NCBI RefSeq assembly: GCF_018221685.1
Contig: NZ_JAGJTM010000004.1
Span: forward strand, 624,287-688,286
Origin: Bombella apis
GTDB taxonomy: Bacteria > Pseudomonadota > Alphaproteobacteria > Acetobacterales > Acetobacteraceae
Direction of reading: 5' to 3'
Length of the DNA stretch: 64,000 nucleotides
Under the pieces are notes generated by a model. The model had not been told where the DNA came from and ran no database searches. It was given only the letters and a program-made list of their open reading frames with translations. Below are positions 9,640-18,497 of the stretch, one piece after another (positions within the stretch are counted from its first letter, which is position 1; the number at the start of each line of letters is the position of its first letter). The position numbers and the translations under genes are program-made.

Positions 9640-11196
9640 CTAGCGCCTGAAACGCCGGAGCAGGCGGGTACGGAGTTCCTCCAGTCCCAGCACCCGCAGG
9701 GCCACGAGCAGCCCGCCATAAAGTGCGGCGCTGCTGCCGATCAGGATGATCAGGGTGCAGAGTCGGGGCAGGGCGTGCCATTCCGGCAGGCCGGTGGCCA
9801 GAAAGCGGGCACAGCCCCAGGCCCAGACGCCCATGATGAGAGCGGCCACCATGATGCGGATGGCCCGTGACAGGCTCGTGACGGTGGGGCGGAACGAGTC
9901 CCGTCTCCAGAGCAGCAGGGCCAGTGCCCCCATGTTGACGATGGCGGCCAGCGTGCTGGCCAGTGGTGGAGCCAGATGGGCCAGCGTGCGGTACAGCAGC
10001 AGGTTGAGGGCCAGATTGATCCCCATCGTGACGAAGCCGATGCGGACCGGTGTCGTGGTGTCGCCTTCGGCAAAAAAGGCCGGAGCCAGCAGCTTGATGA
10101 TGATGAAGGCGGGCAGCCCGAGCGCATACATGCGGAGGGCTGCGGCGGAATTCTGCACGTCATGGGGTGTGAAATGCCCATAGCCGAACAGGGTGGCCAT
10201 GATCTCCGGTGCCAGGCTGAACAGGCCGATCATGGCGGGGAGGCTGAGCAGCAGGGCGTAGTTCAGGGCCTGGGTCAGGCTGGTCTGGAGGGCGGAGCGG
10301 TCATTGGCAGCGACGTGACGGGTGAAGAGCGGCAGCAGCGTCGTGCCGAGGGCCGCCCCCAGCACGCCAAGAGGAAGCTGGTTGACCCGGTCTGCAAAAT
10401 AGAGCCACGAGATGGAGCCTGTTGGCAGCAGGGTGGCGATGATGGTGTCGATGGTCAGGTTGATCTGCGTGACGCCGGAGCCGACCAGCCCCGGCAGCAT
10501 CCGGCGGAGTAGCAGCCGGATGTCGGGCGACAGCGCCGGGCGGACCAGTGGCACCGTCAGTCCGGCCTTTCGGGCTGCCCAGAGCAGCCCGGCAAGCTGG
10601 GCGATACCGGAGAGGGTGATGCCCCATGCGCTGGTTGGGGCGACATGCTGGTGCCCCCAGAAGGCCCCCACAAGAATGGCGGCGATCCCGACGATGTTGA
10701 AGGAAATGTACGCCGCCGAGGCGGCTGCGAAATGGTTGCGGGCATTGAGGATGCCGGCGACCAGGGCTGCTCCGCAGATCAGCACCGTATAGGGCATGGT
10801 GATGCGGGTGAGCTGCACGGCGATGGCGAAACGGCCCGTGCCGTGGGAGCGGAAGCCGGGGGCGATGAGGTCGATCACCCACGGCATGAAGATTTCTGCC
10901 AGAATGGTCAGCAGGCTCAGCCAGAGCAGCAGGAGGGAGAAGGCCTGCCCGGCCAGCAGAAGGGCAGCCGGTGGGCCTTCCTTCTCATAACGGGACGTGA
11001 AAAGCGGAACGAAAGCGGCGTTCAGGGCCCCTTCTCCGAAGAGGCGGCGGAACATGTTGGGCAGACGGAAGGCGATCTGGTACGCATCCTGCACGGGGCC
11101 GGCCCCCAGAAACATGGCCAGAAGCTGGTCCCGCACCAGCCCCAGCAGGCGGGACAGCATGGTCCAGCTGCCAACGGTGAGAAGGTGACGCAGCAT
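9640..11196 (-). CDS. murJ: Lipid II flippase MurJ
   Basis: A 518-residue polytopic membrane protein of the MVF/MurJ family with about 14 transmembrane helices. It opens with LLTVGSWTMLSRLLGLVRDQLLAMFLGAG and has LPNMFRRLFGEGALNAAFVPLF, the family's defining segment with the Arg-rich loop and the GEGAxxxAFVP motif. It flips lipid II across the inner membrane during peptidoglycan synthesis. It ends a minus-strand run gpx-murJ with only three bases between the gpx stop and the murJ start, so the two are probably co-transcribed. Confidence 0.94.
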   Translation of the reverse strand: MLRHLLTVGSWTMLSRLLGLVRDQLLAMFLGAGPVQDAYQIAFRLPNMFRRLFGEGALNAAFVPLFTSRYEKEGPPAALLLAGQAFSLLLLWLSLLTILAEIFMPWVIDLIAPGFRSHGTGRFAIAVQLTRITMPYTVLICGAALVAGILNARNHFAAASAAYISFNIVGIAAILVGAFWGHQHVAPTSAWGITLSGIAQLAGLLWAARKAGLTVPLVRPALSPDIRLLLRRMLPGLVGSGVTQINLTIDTIIATLLPTGSISWLYFADRVNQLPLGVLGAALGTTLLPLFTRHVAANDRSALQTSLTQALNYALLLSLPAMIGLFSLAPEIMATLFGYGHFTPHDVQNSAAALRMYALGLPAFIIIKLLAPAFFAEGDTTTPVRIGFVTMGINLALNLLLYRTLAHLAPPLASTLAAIVNMGALALLLWRRDSFRPTVTSLSRAIRIMVAALIMGVWAWGCARFLATGLPEWHALPRLCTLIILIGSSAALYGGLLVALRVLGLEELRTRLLRRFRR

Positions 11197-11199
11197 CGT

Positions 11200-11697
11200 T
11201 CAGGCGTGTTTCCGGCTTACCCGGCGGATCTCCTCCAGCAGGCGGGGGGCCTGGGGGTCTGTCAGCGGGGTGAACCAGCGGTGCAGCTTTCCCTGACGGT
11301 CGATGAGATATTTGTAGAAATTCCAGCGGGGCAGGGAGAGGAAGCCTCCTTCCTTCGCCAGCCAGTGGAACAGCGGAATGGCTTCCGTTCCCCGGACGAC
11401 GGAGCGTGCTGCCAGAGGGAAGCTCACGCCATAACGACGCTGGCAGAACTGGCTGATCTGCTCCGATGTCCCCGGCTCCTGTCTGCCGAAATCATTGCTG
11501 GGCACGCCAAGCACGATGAGGCCATCCGGCGTGGAATGTCCCATGTCACGCCACAGGGTCTGGAGGCCCTCATACTGTTTGGTGAAGCCACATTCGGAGG
11601 CTGTGTTGACGACCAGTACGGGGCGGCCCCGCCACTGGGAGAGGTCAATCTCGCCGCCTTCAAGGGCGGGGAGCCGGAAATCATAAAAGCTGGTCAT
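11200..11697 (-). CDS. Glutathione peroxidase family protein (thiol peroxidase)
   Basis: A 165-residue GPx-fold peroxidase. The catalytic tetrad is visible: Cys in NTASECGFTKQY, Gln in SNDFGRQEPG, Trp and Asn in WNFYKYL. It has Cys rather than selenocysteine and a second Cys in QFCQRRYG, so it may use thioredoxin more than glutathione as reductant. Located between gpsA and murJ on the minus strand, with an 8-base gap to gpsA. Its role is reduction of peroxides, probably lipid peroxides. Confidence 0.92.
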   Translation of the reverse strand: MTSFYDFRLPALEGGEIDLSQWRGRPVLVVNTASECGFTKQYEGLQTLWRDMGHSTPDGLIVLGVPSNDFGRQEPGTSEQISQFCQRRYGVSFPLAARSVVRGTEAIPLFHWLAKEGGFLSLPRWNFYKYLIDRQGKLHRWFTPLTDPQAPRLLEEIRRVSRKHA

Positions 11698-11705
11698 GAT
11701 GGGGC

Positions 11706-12677
11706 CTATTCAAAACGGGTGGGGCGGTCCAGCAGCTCGTCACGGGCCTGATGGGGGGTCAGCTCCCCGGACAGGAGACGGGTGATGACATTGATGATGG
11801 GGGTTTCGATGCCGAAACGCTGGCCAAGCTCCTGCAATGTCGGGGCTGTCAGAACGCCCTCGGCCACCGTGTCACGCTGGGCGAGGATGTCCTGTATGTT
11901 CTCGCCTTTCCCCATGGCCACGCCCAGGCTGTAATTGCGGGATCCAGCCCCCGTGGCGGTCAGGATCAGGTCGCCCATTCCGGCCAGGCCGTACATGGTA
12001 CGGCCCTGCCCCCCCATGGCATCGACAAGGCGGGCCGTTTCGGCCAGCGCACGGGTGATGATGGCGGCTCTGGCATTTTCACCCATCCCGGCACCGACAC
12101 TGATGCCCGCCCCGATGGCGATGACATTCTTGGCTGCCCCGGCGATCTGCACGCCCAGCGGGTCCGTGCTGGCATAGAGGCGCAGGGTGGGGGTGGTGAG
12201 GCGTTCGGTCAGCGCCGTGACGAAGGCGAGATCATGCGCGGCCAGCGTGGCTGCGGCGGGCATGCCCCGGGCCACCTCGATGGCGAAGTTGGGGCCGGAG
12301 AGAACGGCAGCCGGTCGGCCGGGCATGGTCTGCTCCACGATCTGGAGAGGGAGCAGGAAGGTGCCCCGCTCCATCCCCTTGCAGCATGTGATGACCGGCA
12401 CGTCAGGCTTCAGATGCTTCTGGAGGGCCATGGTGACATCCCGCAGCCCCTGCGTGGGGACAACAAGCACCACGATGTCGGCTTCCGTCGGCAGGTCGCT
12501 GGTGACGGTGACGGCCTCTGGCAGGGTGACCTGTGGCAGGTGCGGCAGGGCACGGATGCCTGCCGGAACGGGAGTGCGTGTCCAGAGGGTGATCCGGGCG
12601 ATGTGGGAGAGGGTGCAGGCCAGAGCGATGCCCCATGCTCCGGCACCGATGACGGCAATATGTGGCTGGACGGTCAT
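11706..12677 (-). CDS. gpsA: Glycerol-3-phosphate dehydrogenase [NAD(P)+]
   Basis: A 323-residue enzyme that reduces dihydroxyacetone phosphate to sn-glycerol 3-phosphate for phospholipid synthesis. The N-terminal Rossmann motif is GAGAWGIALA (residues 11-20), and CCKGMERGT, LSGPNFAIEVARG and KNVIAIGAGISVGAGMGENARAA are the substrate-binding and catalytic Lys segments. Its ATG overlaps the tsaD stop by four bases (ATGA), so translation is coupled. The tsaD-gpsA order is widespread in alphaproteobacteria. Confidence 0.95.
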   Translation of the reverse strand: MTVQPHIAVIGAGAWGIALACTLSHIARITLWTRTPVPAGIRALPHLPQVTLPEAVTVTSDLPTEADIVVLVVPTQGLRDVTMALQKHLKPDVPVITCCKGMERGTFLLPLQIVEQTMPGRPAAVLSGPNFAIEVARGMPAAATLAAHDLAFVTALTERLTTPTLRLYASTDPLGVQIAGAAKNVIAIGAGISVGAGMGENARAAIITRALAETARLVDAMGGQGRTMYGLAGMGDLILTATGAGSRNYSLGVAMGKGENIQDILAQRDTVAEGVLTAPTLQELGQRFGIETPIINVITRLLSGELTPHQARDELLDRPTRFE

Positions 12678-13801
12678 GCGGATGGTTCCATCAGAGAGCT
12701 GTGTCCGGTGGAGGACGTTTCCTGTGTGGCCTGTGGCCGGTAGGGCTGGCGTTCACTCAGCGGCCAGCGGGGGCGGGGGGCCAGGGTGATGTCGTCCGGC
12801 ACTTCACCCTGTTTTAGCCGTTCCAGCGCAGCCCAGCCGATCATGGCGGCATTGTCGGTGCAGAGACGTAGCGGGGGCGCAAGGAAGGTGATCCCGTGCT
12901 GGCTGGCAATTTTTTCCAGCCTCTGGCGCAGCACGCTGTTGGCCGCCACGCCACCGGCCACCACGAGTGAGGTGACCTGCGGTGCCAGAGCCAGAGCATT
13001 GAGGATGCGGTCCGTCATCACGTCCGTCACGGCCTGCTGGAAGGAGGCGGCGAGGTCGGCGGCCACCTGTCGGGGCAGGGCCTCACGTCCGTATGGTTCG
13101 ATGTGGCGGGCGACGGCCGTCTTGAGGCCGGAGAAGGAAAAATCGCAGCCGGGGCGGCCTTTCAGCGGGCGAGGCAGGCTGTAGGCCTGCGGGTCGCCTT
13201 CTCTGGCGAGCTTCTCCAGTGCCGGGCCGCCGGGCCAGCCCAGTCCCAGCATCTTGGCCACCTTGTCGAAGGCTTCCCCGGCGGAATCGTCAATCGTGCC
13301 TCCAAGGCGGCGATACTGGCCGGTATCCTCCACGGTGATGCACTGGCAGTGCCCGCCAGAGACGAGCAGGGCGAGATAGGGGAAAGCCGGGGCCGCTTCA
13401 TCCGGCCGCAGGGCCGCAGGCAGGCGGGGGGTCAGGATGTGGCCTTCGATATGGTTGATGCCCATGAAAGGCTTCCCGCAGGCCATGGCCAGCCCCTTGG
13501 CGTAGGAACTGCCAACAATCAGCCCGCCAATCAGGCCGGGGCCGGTCGTGGCGGCAAAAAGGGCGATGTCCTCCAGCTCCAGTCCGGCCCGCTGGAGGGT
13601 CAGCTCCACCAGTTCCGGCAGGGCCTTCAGGTGGGCACGGGCGGCCAGCTCCGGCACGACACCGCCCAGGGCAGCATGATCCTCCTGCGAGAGGACGCTT
13701 TCCCCGAGCAGGGCTCCGTGGGCGTCCAGAATGGCGCAGGCGGTGTCATCGCATGAGGTCTCGATGGCCAGAAGCGGCGTCAGGTGGGAAATGTCAGACA
13801 T
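12674..13801 (-). CDS. tsaD: tRNA N6-adenosine threonylcarbamoyltransferase TsaD
   Basis: A 375-residue member of the Kae1/TsaD family which transfers threonylcarbamoyl to A37 of ANN-decoding tRNAs together with TsaB and TsaE. Visible motifs: IETSCDDTACAI, the metal-binding INHIEGHI (HxxxH), GLIGGLIVG, LVSGGHCQ and VVAGGVAANSVLR. The ATG at 13801 (MSDISH) is preferred to the in-frame start at 13834, which would extend closer to the divergent hemC. First gene of the tsaD-gpsA-gpx-murJ run. Confidence 0.95.
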   Translation of the reverse strand: MSDISHLTPLLAIETSCDDTACAILDAHGALLGESVLSQEDHAALGGVVPELAARAHLKALPELVELTLQRAGLELEDIALFAATTGPGLIGGLIVGSSYAKGLAMACGKPFMGINHIEGHILTPRLPAALRPDEAAPAFPYLALLVSGGHCQCITVEDTGQYRRLGGTIDDSAGEAFDKVAKMLGLGWPGGPALEKLAREGDPQAYSLPRPLKGRPGCDFSFSGLKTAVARHIEPYGREALPRQVAADLAASFQQAVTDVMTDRILNALALAPQVTSLVVAGGVAANSVLRQRLEKIASQHGITFLAPPLRLCTDNAAMIGWAALERLKQGEVPDDITLAPRPRWPLSERQPYRPQATQETSSTGHSSLMEPSA

Positions 13802-13870
13802 GATTGGTTCATTATGGCGGATTCTTCGGAGCATGACACCCCTTCCAGAATCGGTTATGGAGGGAACACC

Positions 13871-14920
13871 ATGAATGCTTCAAACTTTTCCTCCGCAGCA
13901 CTTCAGAAAATTGCTGCCGAAGCGGCTCGCCGCTCCCATGCGCAGGCTCCACCGGACCGGCGCAAACTTCCCCTGCGGGTCGGGACACGGGCGTCCCCGC
14001 TGGCACTGGTGCAGACGCGGCACTTCCTGACCCGGCTGACCCGTTTCTGTCCCGTTCTGCGGGACATGGGGGCCTTCAAGGAAGAGCAGATGCAGACCTC
14101 CGGGGACCTGAACCTCAAGGACCGTCTGGCCGAGATCGGTGGGAAGGGGCTGTTCTCCAAAGAGATTCATGAACTTCTGGCCGTGGGCGGGATCGATTTT
14201 GCCGTTCACAGCCTCAAGGACCTTGAGACCCACCTGCCGCCGGGACTGGTGCTGGCCTGCACGATGAAGCGTGAGGATGCCCGTGATGTGCTGATGCTGC
14301 GCAAACGGGGCGTGACGGTTGATCCTGAAAGGCCGTTCGACTGTCTGCCGGAAGGAGCACTCGTGGGCTGTGCGTCTGTCCGCCGCCAGGCGCAGATGCT
14401 TCATGTCCGGCCGGACCTCCGCTTCACCCTGCTGCGGGGCAATGTGCAGACCCGGCTGGACAAGCTGGGGGCAGGACAGTGCGATGCGACGCTGCTGGCC
14501 TACGCCGGGCTGAAACGCCTCGGCATGGAAGACCGCATCGACGTGCCGCTCTCCCCCGAGGTGATGCTTCCGGCCTCCGGGCAGGGCATCGTGGGCGTGA
14601 CGGTACGGGAGAGCGACCATGAGCTGAGGGAGCTGCTTTCTGCCATTGAGGACCCGGAGGCCCGTGCCGTGGCCACGGCGGAACGTGCCCTGCTGGCGGA
14701 ACTTGATGGCTCCTGCCGGACTCCGATTGGCGGTTATGCCCAGCTGAAGGAAGGGCGGCTTCATCTTTCTGGCCTCGTGGCCAGCGAAGATGGCACCTTC
14801 CTGCTGCGCCGGGAAACTGAAGGACTGCCGGAAGATGCGGCTCGTCTGGGCTATGAGCTGGCCTGTGAGCTGCGGCGGGATACACCGCCTGCCATCTTTG
14901 CGAAGATCGTCCAGCCATAA
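13871..14920 (+). CDS. hemC: Hydroxymethylbilane synthase (porphobilinogen deaminase)
   Basis: A 349-residue tetrapyrrole-pathway enzyme that condenses four porphobilinogens to hydroxymethylbilane. Motifs: RVGTRASPLALVQ at the start of domain 1, the HSLKDLETHLP loop with the catalytic Asp, and ELDGSCRTPIGGYA containing the Cys that carries the dipyrromethane cofactor. The start at 13871 has GGAGGG seven bases upstream; the frame is open further up (13784, 13814), so an N-terminal extension is possible. The first 40 residues before RVGTRA are longer than in most homologues and are probably disordered. It is followed by hemD after five bases. Confidence 0.95.
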   Translation: MNASNFSSAALQKIAAEAARRSHAQAPPDRRKLPLRVGTRASPLALVQTRHFLTRLTRFCPVLRDMGAFKEEQMQTSGDLNLKDRLAEIGGKGLFSKEIHELLAVGGIDFAVHSLKDLETHLPPGLVLACTMKREDARDVLMLRKRGVTVDPERPFDCLPEGALVGCASVRRQAQMLHVRPDLRFTLLRGNVQTRLDKLGAGQCDATLLAYAGLKRLGMEDRIDVPLSPEVMLPASGQGIVGVTVRESDHELRELLSAIEDPEARAVATAERALLAELDGSCRTPIGGYAQLKEGRLHLSGLVASEDGTFLLRRETEGLPEDAARLGYELACELRRDTPPAIFAKIVQP

Positions 14921-14925
14921 CGACC

Positions 14926-15606
14926 ATGCGTCAGACTGTGCTGGTAACCCGGCCTGAGCCGGGGCTGAGCGAGACAGTCGGTGCCGTGCAGGCGCAGGGC
15001 TGGCGGGCTGTTGCCAGCCCTGTCATGACCATACGTCAGGAACCGCCAATGGCGGACCGGCCCTGTCACGCTCTGCTGGTAACGAGCGGTCAGGCCCTGC
15101 CTTTTCTGGTCCATCAGGACCGTGACAGGCTGCTGCTGACAGTGGGCCACCGTACGGCGGAGCGGGCTGTGGCGATGGGGTTCCGGCGTGTCGAGGCGGC
15201 ATCAGGGACACAGGCCGGTCTGGAAACGCTCTGCCGCCAGAAAGGGTTGTCTGGCTCCGGCCTTGTGCTGGCCTGCGGGCGGGGGCGGCATGGACAGCCC
15301 TACGGGGCCGATCTGGCGGCCAATCTGGGGGCGCAGCGTGTTGAGGCCTATCGGGTACAGCCTGTCAGACAGCTTGCTGCGGCGGCAAGGACCGCCTTGG
15401 CGAGCAAAGAGGTGAGTGCTGTCCTTTTTTATTCCAGTGAGACGGTTTCCCTGTTCATGGAGCTGTGCCCGCCGGACCTGTACCGGCAGCTTGGCCATTG
15501 CAGGGCCATCTGTCTCTCCCAGGCCATCGCCGGGCGTGTCAGGGAGAGCGGCCTGTGGGGGCAGGTTGAGGTTGGTCCTCCCCTGAGGCTGCTGGGAAGA
15601 GGATAA
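14926..15606 (+). CDS. hemD: Uroporphyrinogen-III synthase
   Basis: A 226-residue HemD-fold protein which closes hydroxymethylbilane with inversion of ring D. The family is weakly conserved in sequence; the evidence is the VLVTRPEPGLSETV opening, the LLVTSGQALPFL and LFYSSETVSLFMEL segments matching the two-domain pattern, the length, and its position straight after hemC. A hairpin terminator follows. Confidence 0.9.
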   Translation: MRQTVLVTRPEPGLSETVGAVQAQGWRAVASPVMTIRQEPPMADRPCHALLVTSGQALPFLVHQDRDRLLLTVGHRTAERAVAMGFRRVEAASGTQAGLETLCRQKGLSGSGLVLACGRGRHGQPYGADLAANLGAQRVEAYRVQPVRQLAAAARTALASKEVSAVLFYSSETVSLFMELCPPDLYRQLGHCRAICLSQAIAGRVRESGLWGQVEVGPPLRLLGRG

Positions 15607-15610
15607 GAAA

Positions 15611-15639
15611 AAAGGCGAACCCTCATTGGGTCCGCCTTT
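15611..15639. terminator. Bidirectional terminator between hemD and secB
   Basis: aaaggcgaaccc and gggtccgccttt form a 12-base stem with one mismatch and a 5-base loop. The A-rich left side and T-rich right side let it serve both the hemD (plus) and secB (minus) transcripts. Confidence 0.8.
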
Positions 15640-15675
15640 CCTTGTTGTGGTCTGGCCACAGCGTGTTTCCCGGCT

Positions 15676-16194
15676 TCAGGCTTCGCCTTCCGGCTCGGGG
15701 AAATTCTGCTCCTGCTTGGCCTGCCACAGAGCGGCAAAGTCGATGGGCTGGAGAGCCACCGGCGGGAAGCCGCCATCCCGTGTGACATCGCTGATGATGG
15801 CCCGGGCGAAGGGGAAGATCAGGCGGGGTACTTCCACCAGCAGGATCGGCTCAATGATTTCCTGCGGCGGGTTGTCCAGCGTGACGATGGCGGCATAGGC
15901 GAGCTCCGTGATGAACACCACTGGCCCGGGGGTCTGGCTTCCTTCTGCCGGGGCCTCGGTGGCCTCGGTGCGGATGATCAGCGTGACCTCATAGATGGAC
16001 TGTTCTTTTTCGATGCGGTTCGCCTGCACGTCGATGTTCACGCCAACCTGCGGCGGAGCCTGAAGGGAGGTGAAGGTTGACGCACCACGGGGAACTTCGA
16101 AGGAGAGATCCTTGGTATATTGCAGGTTGATGGCCAGCGGCAGGGAGGGAGGGGTGTTGTCCTGCGGGGCCTCAGGGTTTGTCTTGTCGGACAT
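15676..16194 (-). CDS. secB: Protein-export chaperone SecB
   Basis: A 172-residue SecB, the tetrameric chaperone that holds preproteins unfolded and passes them to SecA. Conserved features: INLQYTKDLSFEVP at the N terminus, the VQANRIEKEQSIYEVTL strand, FITELAYAAIVTL, and the C-terminal EVPRLIFPFARAIISDVTRDGGFPPVALQPIDFAALW. It is divergent from a Tim44-domain gene, as is usual in alphaproteobacteria. Confidence 0.95.
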   Translation of the reverse strand: MSDKTNPEAPQDNTPPSLPLAINLQYTKDLSFEVPRGASTFTSLQAPPQVGVNIDVQANRIEKEQSIYEVTLIIRTEATEAPAEGSQTPGPVVFITELAYAAIVTLDNPPQEIIEPILLVEVPRLIFPFARAIISDVTRDGGFPPVALQPIDFAALWQAKQEQNFPEPEGEA

Positions 16195-16470
16195 TCGGGA
16201 TCATCCTTGCGTGAACGTAACTCTAGATGGGGCGCCCGCAGGGATGAAGCCGCTTTCCGACGGGGGGATGGGCCCGCCTCCTGCGTACGCACGTCTTTTA
16301 TGGCGGTAGCATGTCTTGAAGAAGGGGCCAAGCAGATGCGGTTCTTCTTTTGCTGCTGCGGTGCGAGAGGGTGGTCACTCTTGAGATTGCCGACGGGGCG
16401 GCCTACCTTTAGGGCATGATGAGGAGAGGGCCGTGCAGGCCGGCTCCGGGTGTGATGATTGGGACTTGAG
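16195..16470. other. Divergent intergenic region secB / Tim44-like gene
   Basis: This 276-base gap must hold both promoters. I see no gene in it. In many alphaproteobacteria fxsA lies at this junction; no FxsA-like frame is visible here. Confidence 0.5.
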
Positions 16471-17166
16471 ATGACGGATTTCCCTTGGGATATCGTTTTT
16501 TGGGCTCTGCTGGCCGTGGCCGTGGGCAGTGCCGTGTTTTTTGTTCTGGGGCGCCGCATGGGGGCGCAGGCCATCCGGCAGGAACAGATGCCGGCAGCCC
16601 GTGCTGTTGGCCAGCGGCAGGAGGGGGGCGTGGCCGATGCCCCCAAGCCGCCGCCGTTGCCCGGCCGTGTCGGCGGAGAGCAGAAAGCGACGGAATACAG
16701 GCTCCCGGAGGCGGATACGCAGCTCGGACAGGCTCTGGCCCGAGTCGGAACGGATGTCAGTGGGTTCTCGGCAGAATATTTCCTGAAGAAGGCTGAGGAT
16801 ATTTTCGCCCGTACCATCAAGGCCTTTGCCTGCGCTGATCTTCCTGCGCTGGAGAAGGTTCTGTCCCCCGCCGTGCTGGAAACGTTCAGTCACGTTCTGG
16901 AGGAGCGGAAGAAGCGTCATGAGCAGGTTCATCTGGAACTGCGACGGATCGAGCGGCTGGATTATGCATCCGTGCATCCGGGAGATGGGGAGGGTGGTGC
17001 CTGCCGTCTCGGTGTCCGCATCGTGTCGTGGCAGGTCAGCTACTGCCGGGATGAGAAGGGGATGCTCGTCGAGGGAACGGAAGCCCTGACGGAGTTTCGT
17101 GATCGCTGGACCTTTGAACAGGGCGAAAATGGCCAGTGGAAGGTGGTTGCCACAGAAGCGGACTGA
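16471..17166 (+). CDS. Tim44/TimA-domain inner-membrane protein
   Basis: A 231-residue protein with one N-terminal membrane helix (about residues 5-27, VFWALLAVAVGSAVFFVLG), a proline-rich linker and a C-terminal Tim44-like domain (from about residue 90: FLKKAEDIFARTIKAFACADLPALEKVLSPA, then LRRIERLDYASV, FRDRWTFEQ and WKVVATEA). Tim44-like bacterial proteins bind the inner membrane and are linked to protein translocation or lipid binding; placement between secB and mltA supports an envelope role. The ATG at 16471 is used; a TTG at 16459 is in frame. Confidence 0.88.
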   Translation: MTDFPWDIVFWALLAVAVGSAVFFVLGRRMGAQAIRQEQMPAARAVGQRQEGGVADAPKPPPLPGRVGGEQKATEYRLPEADTQLGQALARVGTDVSGFSAEYFLKKAEDIFARTIKAFACADLPALEKVLSPAVLETFSHVLEERKKRHEQVHLELRRIERLDYASVHPGDGEGGACRLGVRIVSWQVSYCRDEKGMLVEGTEALTEFRDRWTFEQGENGQWKVVATEAD

Positions 17167-17261
17167 GGCTACCCCGCTGGGTAAGGTTGGTCTCCCGCAC
17201 GGGGAGGCCGGGTATGATGAAGACCCGGTGCTTGTTCATGCCGGGGTGGGGTAACTCTGTC

Positions 17262-18497
17262 ATGATGAAACGTCGTTTCTCCTCTGCTGGTCTGGTGCTG
17301 GGCCCTCTGATGCTTCTTCTTGCCGGGTGTATGCCCGGCGCTCCCAAGGGCAGGATGGATGTTGCTCCTGTCAGCTTCAGCCAGCTCCCCGGCTGGGAGG
17401 GAGAGGACCATACGGCGCTGGTCAACATGGTGCGGCTGGAGTGCCTGCGTATCGCCCATCTGCCTGCGGGGACTTCTCTTGGAGGCGCCGTTACCCTGCC
17501 TTATGGCCGTGACATGAAAGACTGGAAGAATGTCTGCGTGGCAGCCTCGTCGGTGCGGAGTAACAGGACGGAGGCCAGACAGTTCTTCGAGAGCTGGTTC
17601 CAGCCCTACCTCGTCCAGCAGGATGCTTTCTATACGGGGTACTATGACCCTGAGGTTTCTGCCTCGCTTACACAGGGTGGAGAGTATCAGATTCCTGTTT
17701 ATGCCCGCCCGAAAGACCTCCTGCGGGGGCGGGATGAAAATGGCGAGCTGGAATATGGCCATTGGGTGAATTCCGTGTTCCGGCCCTATGATGACCGGGC
17801 AACCATCAATTCTGGTTCTCTGGAGGGGAAAGGGCTGGAGCTGGCCTGGCTGAAAAGCCCTGTCGATCTGCTGTTCCTGCAGACGCAGGGCTCTGGCCGT
17901 TTGCGCCTGCCGGACGGCCAGCAGGTGTTTCTTGGCTATGATGGCCGCAATGGGCGGCCTTATGTTCCGATTGGCCGCGTGCTGGTCAAACGTGGGCTGA
18001 TGAAGTCGGAAGATGTGGATGCCCAGAGCATCCGGGACTGGCTGGCCAACAATCCGGATCAGGTTGCTTCTGTCCTGGAGGCAAACCCCAGTTATGTCTT
18101 TTTCCGCCGCACGCAGCGCACGGCTGATGAAGGACCGACAGGGGGCTTTGGCCTGCCGCTGACTCCTCAGCGTTCTCTTGCCGTGGACAGGCGCTTCGTG
18201 GGGTATGGGATGCCTGTCTGGGTGAATATCAGTGGCAAGGATGCGCAGGGGCGTTTCGTGACATGGTCCCGGATGGTCTTTGCGCAGGATACCGGGAGCG
18301 ACATACGGGGTGCAGCGCGTGGGGACCTGTTCCTCGGGTGGGGTGAGAAGGCCGCCAGGATTGCTGGGGACATGAAGAATCACGGTCAGATGATGGTTCT
18401 CGTCCCCCTGCCTGAGGCAAAGCAGGCTGGTGAGCAGCCGGTCGTCGGTACGGCAACGGAGGTCATGGCAGCAGGGGCGGGGCAGACAGCCAGATGA
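17262..18497 (+). CDS. mltA: Membrane-bound lytic murein transglycosylase A
   Basis: A 411-residue lipoprotein that cleaves peptidoglycan to 1,6-anhydromuramyl products. The start at 17262 gives a clean lipoprotein signal with lipobox LLAGC at about residues 19-23; upstream in-frame codons back to 17136 would spoil it. MltA-domain segments: FQPYLVQQDAFYTGYYDPE, YQIPVYARP, ELAWLKSPVDLLFLQTQGSGRL and the 3D domain with FAQDTGSDIRGAARGDLFLGWG, whose aspartates are catalytic. Its stop overlaps the next gene's ATG by four bases (ATGA). Confidence 0.93.
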   Translation: MMKRRFSSAGLVLGPLMLLLAGCMPGAPKGRMDVAPVSFSQLPGWEGEDHTALVNMVRLECLRIAHLPAGTSLGGAVTLPYGRDMKDWKNVCVAASSVRSNRTEARQFFESWFQPYLVQQDAFYTGYYDPEVSASLTQGGEYQIPVYARPKDLLRGRDENGELEYGHWVNSVFRPYDDRATINSGSLEGKGLELAWLKSPVDLLFLQTQGSGRLRLPDGQQVFLGYDGRNGRPYVPIGRVLVKRGLMKSEDVDAQSIRDWLANNPDQVASVLEANPSYVFFRRTQRTADEGPTGGFGLPLTPQRSLAVDRRFVGYGMPVWVNISGKDAQGRFVTWSRMVFAQDTGSDIRGAARGDLFLGWGEKAARIAGDMKNHGQMMVLVPLPEAKQAGEQPVVGTATEVMAAGAGQTAR